From Mesotoga sp. UBA6090 (GTDB lineage: Bacteria; Thermotogota; Thermotogae; Petrotogales; Kosmotogaceae), in assembly GCF_002435945.1 (NCBI RefSeq), contig NZ_DIXC01000085.1:1-34560 (forward strand): 34,560 nucleotides of DNA, given 5' to 3'. How positions within the stretch are numbered: position 1 is the first letter of the stretch; each line of letters starts with the position of its first letter. Below the pieces are notes generated by a model. The model was given only the letters and a program-made list of their open reading frames with translations. It had not been told where the DNA came from and ran no database searches. The position numbers were made by a program, and so were the translations under genes. Shown here piece after piece: positions 23,175 to 31,639 of the stretch.

Positions 23175-24839
23175 ATGGCTAACCACGAGATTTTCGTAAA
23201 GGAATTGGGTAAGAAGATCCCAGTAACCGGAGAGACAACCTTCTATGAACTTTCCAGAATGTGTGACGGTTTTCACAGGGCTCCCATAATGGCTGCAAAA
23301 TCCGGCAATTCTCTTATAGAACTTTGCAGAAAAGTCAACGATGAGCAGGAAATCGAGTTCATTGATCTCTTTTCACTCGACGGGATTAGAATATACACGA
23401 GGGGAACTCTATTCATTCTTTTCATTGCAATCAGAGAGCTATTTGGAACCGCCCAGCTAAACGTTCACCACTCAAGGGGTCCTGGTCTTGTCTGTGACAT
23501 CGAAGGAATCGACATCTCCCCTGAGAACTTGAAGATGATTGAGACCAGGATGAAAGAACTTGTGGAAGAGGATGCCGTTTTCGAGAAAGATACCCTAGGC
23601 AAGTTCGAGGCGATAAGGTCATTTGACGAAGACGGGCAGAGAGATAAGGCTTTGCTTTTCAAATACAGGAAAAAGTCTACCGTCAATATCTACAGATGTA
23701 AGGGGTATTTGAACTACTTCTACGGCTACATGCCTTATTCAACCGGCACATTGAAGAAGTTCGCTCTGCTCCCTTATGGAGATTACTTTATTCTCAATCT
23801 TCCCAGCACGAGAGAACCAGAGAGACTTCCCGAATTTGTCGACCAGCCGAAGATATCCAGCGTCTTTCTTGAGCATGAGAGATGGGGGAAGATTCTCGGT
23901 GTCAAGACGGTGGGAGAGCTGAACGAAATAATATGCAGGGGACCGAAGGAAATCAGAGAGATCGTGAACATCGCGGAATCCCTTCATGAGAAGAAAATCG
24001 CTGCGATTGCAGATCGCATTGCCGAACACAGTGAGCCCAACCTTATCTTGATTGCAGGACCCTCAAGCTCGGGCAAAACGACCTTTTCTCAAAGACTGAT
24101 GCTACATCTGAAGGTCTTGGGCATGAAACCTGTCCAGATATCTGTCGACGACTATTTCGTTGATAGAGAAAAGACTCCAAAGGACGAAAACGGAAACTAC
24201 GATTTCGAATCGATATACGCTCTAAACATTGATCTATTCAACGAACAGATTTCGCAACTTCTCGATGGGAAAGAAGTCCTGCTTCCAAAGTTCGATTTTG
24301 TTATAGGAAGGAGCGGATTTCACAACAGGCCGATCAAAATCACCGAGGGCCAGCCGGTAATAATCGAAGGAATACACGGGTTGAACGAGTTGCTAAGCAG
24401 TTCCGTCCCTCGGGAAAGAAAATTCAAGATCTACGTCAGCGCTCTGACTCAGATGAATCTCGACAATCTGAACAGAATACCCACTACTGACGTCAGATTG
24501 CTGCGCAGGATTGTACGCGACAACAGGTTTAGAGGACACTCTGCGCTTGATACAATAAGAATGTGGTCCAGTGTAAGAAGAGGAGAGGACAAGTACATAT
24601 TCCCCTTCCAGGAAGAGGCAGATGTGATGTTTAATTCCGCGATTGTCTATGAGCTGGCTGCGTTGAAGGGATTTGCAGAGCCTTTGCTTGTTCAGATCGA
24701 TGATTCAGTACCCGAGTATCTTGAAGCAAAGAGGCTTCTTAGGTTCATAGACTACCTGCTACCTATGACAAATCTGGAAGATATTCCAAGAACTTCCATA
24801 ATCAAGGAGTTCATAGGCGGAAGTGTTTTCGGTTCCTGA
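23175..24839 (+). CDS. Nucleoside (uridine) kinase-like protein with TGS and SAD-like N-terminus
   Basis: A 554-residue cytosolic protein built like a threonyl-tRNA synthetase N-terminus joined to a uridine kinase. Residues 1-65 (MANHEIFVKELGKKIPV and onward) form a TGS/ubiquitin-like domain; about 85-215 resemble the tRNA-synthetase editing-like second domain (NVHHSRGPG, KGYLNYFYGYMPYSTG); from about 290 onward is a phosphoribulokinase/uridine-kinase P-loop domain with GPSSSGKT at 295-302, VDDYFVDREKTP, and IIEGIHGLN. This architecture is known in Thermotogota and Firmicutes. The acceptor nucleoside is not evident. ATG 23175 is set by GGAGTGA at 23161-23167; earlier in-frame GTG and ATG codons overlap the tRNA-Gln promoter region and lack ribosome sites. 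Confidence 0.87.
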   Translation: MANHEIFVKELGKKIPVTGETTFYELSRMCDGFHRAPIMAAKSGNSLIELCRKVNDEQEIEFIDLFSLDGIRIYTRGTLFILFIAIRELFGTAQLNVHHSRGPGLVCDIEGIDISPENLKMIETRMKELVEEDAVFEKDTLGKFEAIRSFDEDGQRDKALLFKYRKKSTVNIYRCKGYLNYFYGYMPYSTGTLKKFALLPYGDYFILNLPSTREPERLPEFVDQPKISSVFLEHERWGKILGVKTVGELNEIICRGPKEIREIVNIAESLHEKKIAAIADRIAEHSEPNLILIAGPSSSGKTTFSQRLMLHLKVLGMKPVQISVDDYFVDREKTPKDENGNYDFESIYALNIDLFNEQISQLLDGKEVLLPKFDFVIGRSGFHNRPIKITEGQPVIIEGIHGLNELLSSSVPRERKFKIYVSALTQMNLDNLNRIPTTDVRLLRRIVRDNRFRGHSALDTIRMWSSVRRGEDKYIFPFQEEADVMFNSAIVYELAALKGFAEPLLVQIDDSVPEYLEAKRLLRFIDYLLPMTNLEDIPRTSIIKEFIGGSVFGS

Positions 24840-24851
24840 AGAGGTGGAGGC

Positions 24852-25127
24852 ATGCAAGAAGTAGATGAAGAGACCAGAAAGGCGGTCTTAAACAGACTGA
24901 AGAGAATCGAGGGCCAGATCAGGGGTCTGCAGAAAATGGTTGAAAACGACAGGGTTTGCGGAGACATTCTTACCCAGGTCTCGGCCGTCAACTCCGCTCT
25001 TTCAAGAGTATCCGAGATGATTGTCAAGGGGTACGCGAGAAAGTGCGTTATCGAAGCTAATGAGTCCGGGCAGATCGAGGAACTTGACAATCTTATTGAG
25101 AACATAATTAAACTCAGAGGAGTCTAG
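24852..25127 (+). CDS. CsoR/CstR-family (DUF156) repressor, Cys36-Tyr61-Cys65 variant
   Basis: A 91-residue all-helical repressor of the CsoR/RcnR/FrmR/CstR family (LNRLKRIEGQIRGLQKMVEN is the family start). Copper-sensing CsoR uses Cys36, His61 and Cys65 (M. tuberculosis numbering). Here C36 and C65 are at the same numbers, but position 61 is Tyr (KGYARKC), so the classical Cu(I) site is broken. The two-cysteine arrangement without the histidine is what persulfide-sensing CstR shows, where position 61 is Asn. No copper ATPase, sulfur or formaldehyde gene is adjacent; the neighbours are a nucleoside kinase and trmI, so the regulated gene is likely elsewhere. ATG follows GGTGGAGG and trmI begins immediately after its stop. 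Confidence 0.9.
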   Translation: MQEVDEETRKAVLNRLKRIEGQIRGLQKMVENDRVCGDILTQVSAVNSALSRVSEMIVKGYARKCVIEANESGQIEELDNLIENIIKLRGV

Positions 25128-25922
25128 ATGATCGAATACGGTGACAACGTACTGATTCTACTCGAAGATGAAGAAACAAAGTACTTCTCAGAGGTGAAGA
25201 AAGGTGGCATTCTCAAAACTCATTTCGGAAATCTCATTATGGATTCCCTGGTTGGAAAGGAATTCGGTGAGAGAATAAACCTCGGTCTTCGAGATGCTTA
25301 CCTGATCAAACCATCGATGATCGACGGGGTTTTTTCTTTGAAAAGATCTACTCAGATAGTTTATCCAAAGGATATGGCATTCATATTATTAACCCTGGAT
25401 ATAAAACCGGGAGACGTAGTCTATGAAGCCGGTACCGGAACAGGTGTAATGACTTCTGTCTTCTCCCGGCAGGTGGGCGAATCGGGCAAAGTCATATCTT
25501 ATGAGAAGAGATCGGATTTTCTTGAGAAGGCAAAGAAGAACGTCCGCCGTCTGGGTTTTATTGAAAGGGTAACTTTCGTAGCGGGGGAGATCGCTGAATG
25601 TGAGATAAGGGAAAGTGCCGACGCCTTCTTTCTCGATGTTCCAGAACCTTCTGCTTCTCTTGAAACCTCGATAACGATTCTCAAGGGAAGCGGACGGATT
25701 TGCGTTATCTGTCCTACGGTCAACCAGGTTCAGGAAACGATCGGGATTCTTAGAAGTCTCGGAATTATTGATATTCAGGTGTGGGAGATAATGGCTAGAA
25801 ACTACAAGACAAATCCCGAAAGGTTTCGACCGGAAGACAGAATGGTTGGTCATACTACATACCTGGTGTTCGGCATAAAAGCTGAAGGGAGGAAGTTTAA
25901 TGTCAAAAGGGAAAGCCCTTAA
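25128..25922 (+). CDS. trmI: tRNA (adenine-58-N1)-methyltransferase TrmI
   Basis: A 264-residue SAM-dependent methyltransferase that makes m1A58 in the T-loop of tRNAs, a modification that stabilises tRNA at higher temperature. The N-terminal beta domain (IEYGDNVLILLED) leads to KRSTQIVYPKDMAFIL, SAM-binding motif I VYEAGTGTGVMT near 103-114, and the catalytic-region DVPEPSASLE in place of the usual DLPEPW. The C-terminal EIMARNYKTNPERFRPEDRMVGHTTYL stretch is characteristic of TrmI. It starts one base after the csoR-like stop codon and overlaps the protease gene by 23 bp. Confidence 0.93.
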   Translation: MIEYGDNVLILLEDEETKYFSEVKKGGILKTHFGNLIMDSLVGKEFGERINLGLRDAYLIKPSMIDGVFSLKRSTQIVYPKDMAFILLTLDIKPGDVVYEAGTGTGVMTSVFSRQVGESGKVISYEKRSDFLEKAKKNVRRLGFIERVTFVAGEIAECEIRESADAFFLDVPEPSASLETSITILKGSGRICVICPTVNQVQETIGILRSLGIIDIQVWEIMARNYKTNPERFRPEDRMVGHTTYLVFGIKAEGRKFNVKRESP

Positions 25923-27138
25923 GATATTCGTGTCGATTTCAGTACTGGTCTCAGTCTTTTTTCTCGGGGCGTTTACGTCCACGACGGAAGATGAGGTTTT
26001 CGAGAAATTCAGTCCGGTATTTCAGATACTCAACTACATAGATCGCAACTATTACGACATTGAAAAGGTTGATTACGACGCGATTCTAAATGAGACTCTG
26101 ACGGGAACAATGCGTGGACTGGACGATCCCTTTGCATGGTATTTCGACCCTGTCCAGACAAAGGAAAACGAACTTGACACAACCTCTAAATACGGTGGAA
26201 TAGGGTCTACGGTCCAGTACAATATAGAATTCGATTGTCTAGAAGTAGTGGCACCTATGGCTGGAAGCCCTTCTGAGAAGGTGGGTTTGAAGACAGGCGA
26301 TTTGATTCTCAAAATAGACGATGTCCCTGTATCCGATGTCGGTTACTACGGCGCCGTCAATATGTTGAGAGGCGACCCCGGAACTGATGTGGTGCTGGAG
26401 GTTTATAGAGAATCTGTTTCAGAACCTTTCTTCGTGGAAATCACAAGGGCGTTCATAGAAATAAGGAGCGTGAAGAGTGAACTGCTAACTGTCGAAGACG
26501 TCGTAATCTCTTACATACAGATAACAGGCTTCAACGCACCCACCTATGATGAATTTCAGGATGCCCTGAACCTTAGCAGAAACAGCGAGGCCTACATAAT
26601 CGATCTGCGAAACAATCCAGGCGGACTTTTGCAGAGTGTTCTAAATATCTCGTCACTCATGTTGCCTAAAGGGCAAAGAGTAATAACGATAAGGTACAGA
26701 GATGGGCAAGAAGAGATATACAACTCCTGGGGATCGAGATACAACACCTACTTCGCAGATAAACCAATAGTGGTCCTCGTAAATGGTGGAAGCGCTTCGG
26801 CTTCAGAGATATTGACGGGCGCCTTGAAGGATCACGGGCTTGCAACGGTAATTGGTACCAAGACCTTCGGAAAGGCAGCCGTTCAAACTGTGTTTAATCT
26901 TTCAAACGGTGGAGAAATCTGGCTCCCCACTGCCCACTATTTCACTCCAGATGGAAATGACATCCATCTTCAGGGGATAGAACCTGATATAGTTGTAGAG
27001 CCGGGAGAAGACGTTCCTGGAGAAGATGGAAGAGAGCTGACACTATCGACGGCATCAGTAGATGTCGAACATGACCTTCAGCTATCAAAAGCTCTCGAGA
27101 CGATACTTGAGCAATTAGGAGCGAAGACTGAAAATTGA
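25900..27138 (+). CDS. Carboxy-terminal processing protease (S41, CtpA-like)
   Basis: A 412-residue exported serine protease. A signal peptide or anchor spans about 7-26, a PDZ domain lies at about 100-180 (GIGSTVQYN, APMAGSPSEKVGLKTGDLIL), and the S41 core holds the Ser/Lys dyad: S300 in NGGSASASEILTGAL and K325 in GTKTFGKAAVQ. The expected IDLRNNPGGLL precedes. It degrades or trims envelope proteins at their C-termini. The ATG follows GGGAGGAAG inside the end of trmI (23 bp overlap). Its TGA overlaps the TTG start of the next gene (TTGA), so the exported protein downstream is coupled to it. Confidence 0.93.
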   Translation: MSKGKALKIFVSISVLVSVFFLGAFTSTTEDEVFEKFSPVFQILNYIDRNYYDIEKVDYDAILNETLTGTMRGLDDPFAWYFDPVQTKENELDTTSKYGGIGSTVQYNIEFDCLEVVAPMAGSPSEKVGLKTGDLILKIDDVPVSDVGYYGAVNMLRGDPGTDVVLEVYRESVSEPFFVEITRAFIEIRSVKSELLTVEDVVISYIQITGFNAPTYDEFQDALNLSRNSEAYIIDLRNNPGGLLQSVLNISSLMLPKGQRVITIRYRDGQEEIYNSWGSRYNTYFADKPIVVLVNGGSASASEILTGALKDHGLATVIGTKTFGKAAVQTVFNLSNGGEIWLPTAHYFTPDGNDIHLQGIEPDIVVEPGEDVPGEDGRELTLSTASVDVEHDLQLSKALETILEQLGAKTEN

Positions 27139-27809
27139 AGATCGCAAGTCTGCCAATCGTAATCTCGCTGATTGCTCTAGTTTGTGGGCTTTTGGTCATA
27201 CTTTATCTCAATTTTGAAGGTATTCAGAATGTCGGGAGACGCAGTGCAGCTCCCGACTTCTTTCTTAGAAATAGATTCTTGCCTGTTCTCGAGGGTTTCA
27301 AAAACCATCTTGAGGCCGTGAGAGAATTCAGTTCAGTGCTTAAACAACTCGAGAGGGAAAGGGTTGGTCCCTGGATTATGTCGACTGAAAACGGTGTCAG
27401 GACATTTATCTCTCCCTATTCCGAGGTCTTCTCGAAACTGCAGACTTTGTTTTTTATAGAGACTGGTAAGAAAGGTTCGAGAGAAATAGAAACAGTTGAC
27501 CTCTTCGGAACCACTGTAACAAAATTGGAGTCTGTTGACTACGGAGTTTTCATACTAAGCTACGTCCCAGGCTACACACTAGTAATGGAGTCTGACTATA
27601 ACTCTATCCTGGAAGAAGGTTTTGAATTTGGCAGCGTGCACTTTATGAACTCTTTCAGTCCGGGAAGGTTTGTCTCGGATGTCTTCTCAGGCGCCGGACC
27701 GGTTGTGGTTCTTAGAGAAGGTACTTCTGTTAGTCAATTATTCCTGCAGACCGTAGAACGCTATTCAATACCTTTTCTTCCCGTCAGGCATTTTCTTACA
27801 AAAAACTGA
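27135..27809 (+). CDS. Signal-anchored extracytoplasmic protein, unknown function
   Basis: A 224-residue protein with an N-terminal membrane segment (about 5-26, IVISLIALVCGLLVILYL) and an otherwise soluble, mixed alpha/beta sequence. I recognise no family. It starts with TTG at 27135, overlapping the stop of the S41 protease gene (TTGA); a GGAG at 27118-27121 is rather far upstream, so re-initiation is likely. Because its synthesis is linked to the protease, it may be an adaptor or substrate-presenting partner, or another envelope-maintenance factor (inference from position). It is followed by a 106 bp gap with a new promoter. Confidence 0.7.
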   Translation: MKIASLPIVISLIALVCGLLVILYLNFEGIQNVGRRSAAPDFFLRNRFLPVLEGFKNHLEAVREFSSVLKQLERERVGPWIMSTENGVRTFISPYSEVFSKLQTLFFIETGKKGSREIETVDLFGTTVTKLESVDYGVFILSYVPGYTLVMESDYNSILEEGFEFGSVHFMNSFSPGRFVSDVFSGAGPVVVLREGTSVSQLFLQTVERYSIPFLPVRHFLTKN

Positions 27810-27855
27810 GTATCTGACGGACGCCGATTCAAATAAAAGCAAGCCGTACGAAAGT

Positions 27856-27864
27856 TGCTATACT
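27856..27864 (+). promoter_or_regulatory. Extended -10 promoter for the MMPL transporter gene
   Basis: TG, one base, TATACT at 27859-27864. No recognisable -35 is found 17 bases upstream, which is common for extended -10 promoters. It lies 51 bases before the TTG start of the transporter. Confidence 0.5.
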
Positions 27865-27915
27865 AGAGACGCCCTTTCTATGGACAAGAGATGACTGATG
27901 GTGAGTGATGATTAG

Positions 27916-30327
27916 TTGCAGAGACTGAGTGAGTTAGTAATAAAACACCGCGCGGCAGTAATAGTGTTTTTCATCATCCTTGGTGCATTCGGTGCCTATC
28001 TTTCGATAAAGCTTAGCGTTGATTCGGATCTTTTAAAGATACTTCCGCAGGACGATCCGATTGTGAAGCAGTACAATCGCTTCATTAGCGCTGACACATC
28101 CGGAGGTGTCACCTACGTCGTTCTTCAAACGGATGACAAGACCGAAAAGGGCAAAGAAAATCTGGTGGCTGCGGCAAGAGAAATTTACGACCGAGCAGCT
28201 GAATTTAAAAACATCGAATCCTTTGTGAGATTCGATCTCATGTCGGATCTCGGACCCCTTGGACTGCTCATGGTCGATCCGGCCGAACTGGCTTCGATGA
28301 GAAACCGTGACAAAGATCTCACAAGGACAGTGCAGATGCTTGTCAACTATGATTTTTCCGCCATTCGCAGTCTTGGACAGATGCTAATTGGATTTGAAGA
28401 ACTGAAGGCTCTCGTCGGTGATGAATCTCATGAAGATGATTTCATGAATTTCGTAAGACTACCGGAGTCTGTCCCCGCAAATGATCCAATGGTGCTGGTC
28501 ATGGGCATCAGGCTAGATGGGCCTTCCTCAGACGTTTCGTACGTGAAAAGAGTTATACCAGGCTTGAGAGAGTGGGTAACTGAAATTTCCAAATCCCACG
28601 GTGTTTCCTATGGGATGGCAGGAGACCATTTCGGGACCTACGACTCGCACAAGCAAGTGAGCGACGACTTTATTCTCACAACAATACTCTCACTGACTGG
28701 AATATCTCTTCTCTTCTTTCTTGCATACTCGAGTCTGAAGATCACTCTGTATGTCTTTTCGTCTCTGGCAATCTCTATGTTCATTACGCTCGGCCTCTCA
28801 TATATGATCTTCGGTTCGCTGAATATTATCACCACTTTCGTAACGGCCATAACCCTTGGACTGGGAATTGACTACGGAATTCACATGCTCACGAGACTAT
28901 CAGACGGAGCTACAAGAGAAAAGAATCCAGTATCCCTTCTGCACAACTCTTACAAAGCGCTCATAAAACCTCTATCGGCAAGTATGATCACGACTGCGCT
29001 GGTTTTCGCGATTCTTGCGGTTATTGACTCACCGGCCATTAGGGAACTGGGGATTCTCTCCGCAATCGGTATTGTTGTCTTCTTTGTCGTAATGACAGTT
29101 TACCTCCCGGCAATTTCGATCAAGACCGTGATGGATCCGGGAAAGAAGGCAAACATTCACCTGCTTGATAGATTTTTCCAGACAATCTCGAAGTTAATCT
29201 TGAGATTCGGCGTCGTTTCCGGAGGAGTTGTCTTCATGCTTATCCTGATGCTCAGCTATCTTGGTCTGAACAATATTAGAAGCTTTTCCTATACTCCACC
29301 GGGACTAATGTCGACCGACTCAGAACTGATCGCAGTTCCCTCCCTAATTGAAAGAACCTTCGGGGGAAGTATTATAAACACAGTGCCATTTATACTTCCA
29401 GATATAGATTCTCTAAGAAGGGCGCATGAGGAAATCGATCAGAACCCAAACTTCAAGAGCTCCTTCTCAATACTTTCTGTTATCGAAGGAGGAGAGGGAG
29501 ATCACATTAACCAGATTCAGCAAGTTACCAGGGAAATCGATGCACTGAGAGACTCTCCGTTAATTGAGGCAGTCTTCAAGAAAGCAAATTACTATGACTT
29601 CGTCGTAGAACTGCTTGACAGAGCGGGATCCATTGAAAGCTCGAATGATCTTATTGACCTTGCTACCGAGGTTATACCGGAAAGCCTGAGGGATCAGCTT
29701 CTCTATGAGGCTGCCAATGGTGAGACGTATTTTGTTCTGAACTCCGAACCATCATCGACAATCTACAGAAACAATGTAATCAAGATTATTTACGACAGTC
29801 TCAGTCCTGAACTCAGAGCTTCTTTCGGAGGATATCCCAAAGTCTTCCATTACCTGATGGATCTTGTGAGAATCGTCTCCCTTCCGATATGTTTGGTTGC
29901 CTTCGTAGCAATCTTTGTCGTCGTTTCTATCGAAAGAAAGTCCATCGTAGATGGCCTCAAGACATTAGTTCTGATGGTTGGAATTCTGATGTCGATGTTT
30001 GGTTTAATGGAATTGATTGGAATTGAAACGACTTTTGTCACTGTAATCTCTGCCCCGCTGATAATTGGAATTGGTGTAGACTCACTTGTTTACGTTATAT
30101 ATAGTTCTATGGATAAGAAGAACTCAGAGCTGGCCAGAACCTTCAAATCAATAACCATGTCTTCGGCAACGACCATGCTAACCTTCTTCTCATTCATTTT
30201 TGCAAAGGGAAAACTCCTGAGCACATTCGGCATAAGCCTCGGGTTTGGGGTTCTTGCCGCACTTGTTGTTGCAACCTTTCTAGTTCCTGTGCTACCATGG
30301 AACAGCAAAAAGAAGATCGGAGGTTGA
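27916..30327 (+). CDS. RND-superfamily MMPL transporter
   Basis: An 803-residue inner-membrane transporter with two homologous halves, each one membrane helix, a large extracytoplasmic loop and five further helices: TM1 at about 12-30, helices at about 245-400, a single helix near 430-450 and the last group at about 655-795. ITLGLGIDYGIHMLTR and IIGIGVDSLVYVIYSSM are the paired GxGxDYG-type motifs of TM4 and TM10 that carry the proton-relay aspartates. The family (MMPL, HpnN, SecDF-like) exports lipids or hydrophobic compounds; substrate cannot be told here. A TAG directly precedes the TTG start, so the start is not further upstream; the ribosome site GGTGAG is 10 bases away. A membrane protein gene follows after 3 bp. 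Confidence 0.9.
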   Translation: MQRLSELVIKHRAAVIVFFIILGAFGAYLSIKLSVDSDLLKILPQDDPIVKQYNRFISADTSGGVTYVVLQTDDKTEKGKENLVAAAREIYDRAAEFKNIESFVRFDLMSDLGPLGLLMVDPAELASMRNRDKDLTRTVQMLVNYDFSAIRSLGQMLIGFEELKALVGDESHEDDFMNFVRLPESVPANDPMVLVMGIRLDGPSSDVSYVKRVIPGLREWVTEISKSHGVSYGMAGDHFGTYDSHKQVSDDFILTTILSLTGISLLFFLAYSSLKITLYVFSSLAISMFITLGLSYMIFGSLNIITTFVTAITLGLGIDYGIHMLTRLSDGATREKNPVSLLHNSYKALIKPLSASMITTALVFAILAVIDSPAIRELGILSAIGIVVFFVVMTVYLPAISIKTVMDPGKKANIHLLDRFFQTISKLILRFGVVSGGVVFMLILMLSYLGLNNIRSFSYTPPGLMSTDSELIAVPSLIERTFGGSIINTVPFILPDIDSLRRAHEEIDQNPNFKSSFSILSVIEGGEGDHINQIQQVTREIDALRDSPLIEAVFKKANYYDFVVELLDRAGSIESSNDLIDLATEVIPESLRDQLLYEAANGETYFVLNSEPSSTIYRNNVIKIIYDSLSPELRASFGGYPKVFHYLMDLVRIVSLPICLVAFVAIFVVVSIERKSIVDGLKTLVLMVGILMSMFGLMELIGIETTFVTVISAPLIIGIGVDSLVYVIYSSMDKKNSELARTFKSITMSSATTMLTFFSFIFAKGKLLSTFGISLGFGVLAALVVATFLVPVLPWNSKKKIGG

Positions 30328-30330
30328 GAT

Positions 30331-30948
30331 ATGCCATTACATCTTCTGGTGGCTTACTATGTGGTTGATCATGCATTTGTAAATAATCGAAAGCTTGCAA
30401 AGATGGACGATAAGAAGTTCTGGATTCATTTCATCTGGGTCGTTCTGATCTTCCTTGCCTTTACTTTCGACGTCTTTCTATCAAGTCCTCTTGGAATACT
30501 TTTACTGATACTTTCTATCGGCCTGACAGTCACTGTTGACATGGGCCGCAAGAGGTTGTCAAACCCCTTGATCGAAGTCATTGCTTTCTTCCTGCTTCTT
30601 TTTCTCACCTTACTTGGAAGAAGCTTCCTCGTCGAATCACTTGTCACTGTGGAGTTTTCCTGGTATCTTATGGGAATGCTTCTGGTAACCGTGGGTGTCA
30701 CGTACTTTCTTCGTGGGAGTATACTGCCGGAAGAGGCTACCGACTCAATCGGGATCGCTGAGAGAATGTCTATATTTATCTTCATTCTTGCAAATCACTG
30801 GAACTGGGTGATTGTTTCCGTTTTAGCCGGACTGGCCTTCCGTGCAGTGTTTTCTAAGGACAACAAGAAGGAGTGGATCATCAGCCCCGTTGCAGGGATA
30901 GTTATTTCCTTTCTCTGGCAACTGTTTATGAGGGGTTTCCTGGCTTGA
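30331..30948 (+). CDS. Membrane protein, possibly DUF3307-like
   Basis: A 205-residue protein with about six hydrophobic segments (near 35-48, 52-68, 83-97, 108-124, 148-168, 185-202). The start, LLVAYYVVDHAFVNNRKLAK and then FWIHFIW, is reminiscent of DUF3307 membrane proteins, which keep an H-x-x-x-D and a K-x-x-x near the N-terminus, but the match is weak. ATG 30331 follows GGAGG at the end of the transporter gene. Its TGA overlaps the TTG start of the phosphatase gene (TTGA). It probably belongs to the transporter operon. Confidence 0.65.
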   Translation: MPLHLLVAYYVVDHAFVNNRKLAKMDDKKFWIHFIWVVLIFLAFTFDVFLSSPLGILLLILSIGLTVTVDMGRKRLSNPLIEVIAFFLLLFLTLLGRSFLVESLVTVEFSWYLMGMLLVTVGVTYFLRGSILPEEATDSIGIAERMSIFIFILANHWNWVIVSVLAGLAFRAVFSKDNKKEWIISPVAGIVISFLWQLFMRGFLA

Positions 30949-31565
30949 CATATGCGATTGGAGATATTCACGGTTGCCTGTCGCCGCTGAAGAGACTCAT
31001 TAAAGCAATCAAGCTCAAAGATGACGACACTCTTGTTTTCATCGGAGATTATGTGGATCGTGGTCCCAATCCCAGAGGAGTCATAGACTTCCTGATTGCG
31101 CTTTCAGTTAACCATCGCTGCAACTTTATCAGAGGAAACCATGAACAGATGTTTCTCGATTACTTGAGAGGCGCCGAGGGGTCCACAATATGGGCATACA
31201 ACGGTATGGAAACGACAATCAGGAGTTACGGCAGCATCAGATCGGTTCCTGATTATCATATCGAGTTTCTAAACGAAACTCTCCTTTACTACGAAAAGAG
31301 CGACTTCGTCTTTGTACACGCTGGGGTACGGCCGGGCATCCCTCTCAGAAAGCAGAGTTCAGATGATCTTTTGTGGATTAGAGAACCCTTTCTCAAGAGT
31401 TCCAATCCGCTGAAAAATCGTACGGTGGTTTACGGCCATACTCCTCTGATAAGCGGTCCTCTCGTTCAAGAAGGAAAGATTGGGATCGACACCGGCTGTG
31501 TTTACGGAGGCTACCTTACCGCCTATAGAGTTGAAGATAACTTCTTTTTGTCAGAAAGATCCTGA
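30945..31565 (+). CDS. PPP-family metallophosphatase (serine/threonine phosphatase-like)
   Basis: A 206-residue cytosolic calcineurin-type phosphoesterase. With the TTG start at 30945 it begins MTYAIGDIHGC, exactly as bacterial PPP phosphatases do: GDIHG at 6-10, GDYVDRG at 34-40, GNHE at 64-67, then FVHAGVRPG and VYGHTPL, completing the metal ligands. Substrates may be phosphoproteins or diadenosine polyphosphates; the sequence does not decide. AGGGG at 30931-30935 is correctly spaced for the TTG, which overlaps the previous stop (TTGA). A longer frame back to 30873 runs inside the upstream gene and is not supported. A hairpin follows 28 bp after the stop. Confidence 0.92.
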   Translation: MTYAIGDIHGCLSPLKRLIKAIKLKDDDTLVFIGDYVDRGPNPRGVIDFLIALSVNHRCNFIRGNHEQMFLDYLRGAEGSTIWAYNGMETTIRSYGSIRSVPDYHIEFLNETLLYYEKSDFVFVHAGVRPGIPLRKQSSDDLLWIREPFLKSSNPLKNRTVVYGHTPLISGPLVQEGKIGIDTGCVYGGYLTAYRVEDNFFLSERS

Positions 31566-31592
31566 TCTGATTTTCCCTCCACAGAATTGGAA

Positions 31593-31616
31593 GAGCGGAA
31601 GAAAGGTCTTCCGCTC
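31593..31616. terminator. Hairpin between convergent phosphatase and gdh genes
   Basis: GAGCGGAAGA, loop AAGG, TCTTCCGCTC: ten perfect pairs. The plus side is followed by cggaaaaac and the minus side by ttccaattctg, so neither has a strong T-run. Its place between two convergent genes suggests it ends both. Confidence 0.55.
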
Positions 31617-31639
31617 CGGAAAAACGACTTCCTCTATTT

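Noticed and set aside
25389..25982. 197-codon minus-strand frame
   Set aside because: Antisense to trmI and the start of the protease gene, without a ribosome site or recognisable domain.
30873..30944. N-terminal extension of the PPP phosphatase
   Set aside because: It lies within the upstream membrane protein gene; the TTG at 30945 has a well-spaced AGGGG and gives the standard family N-terminus.
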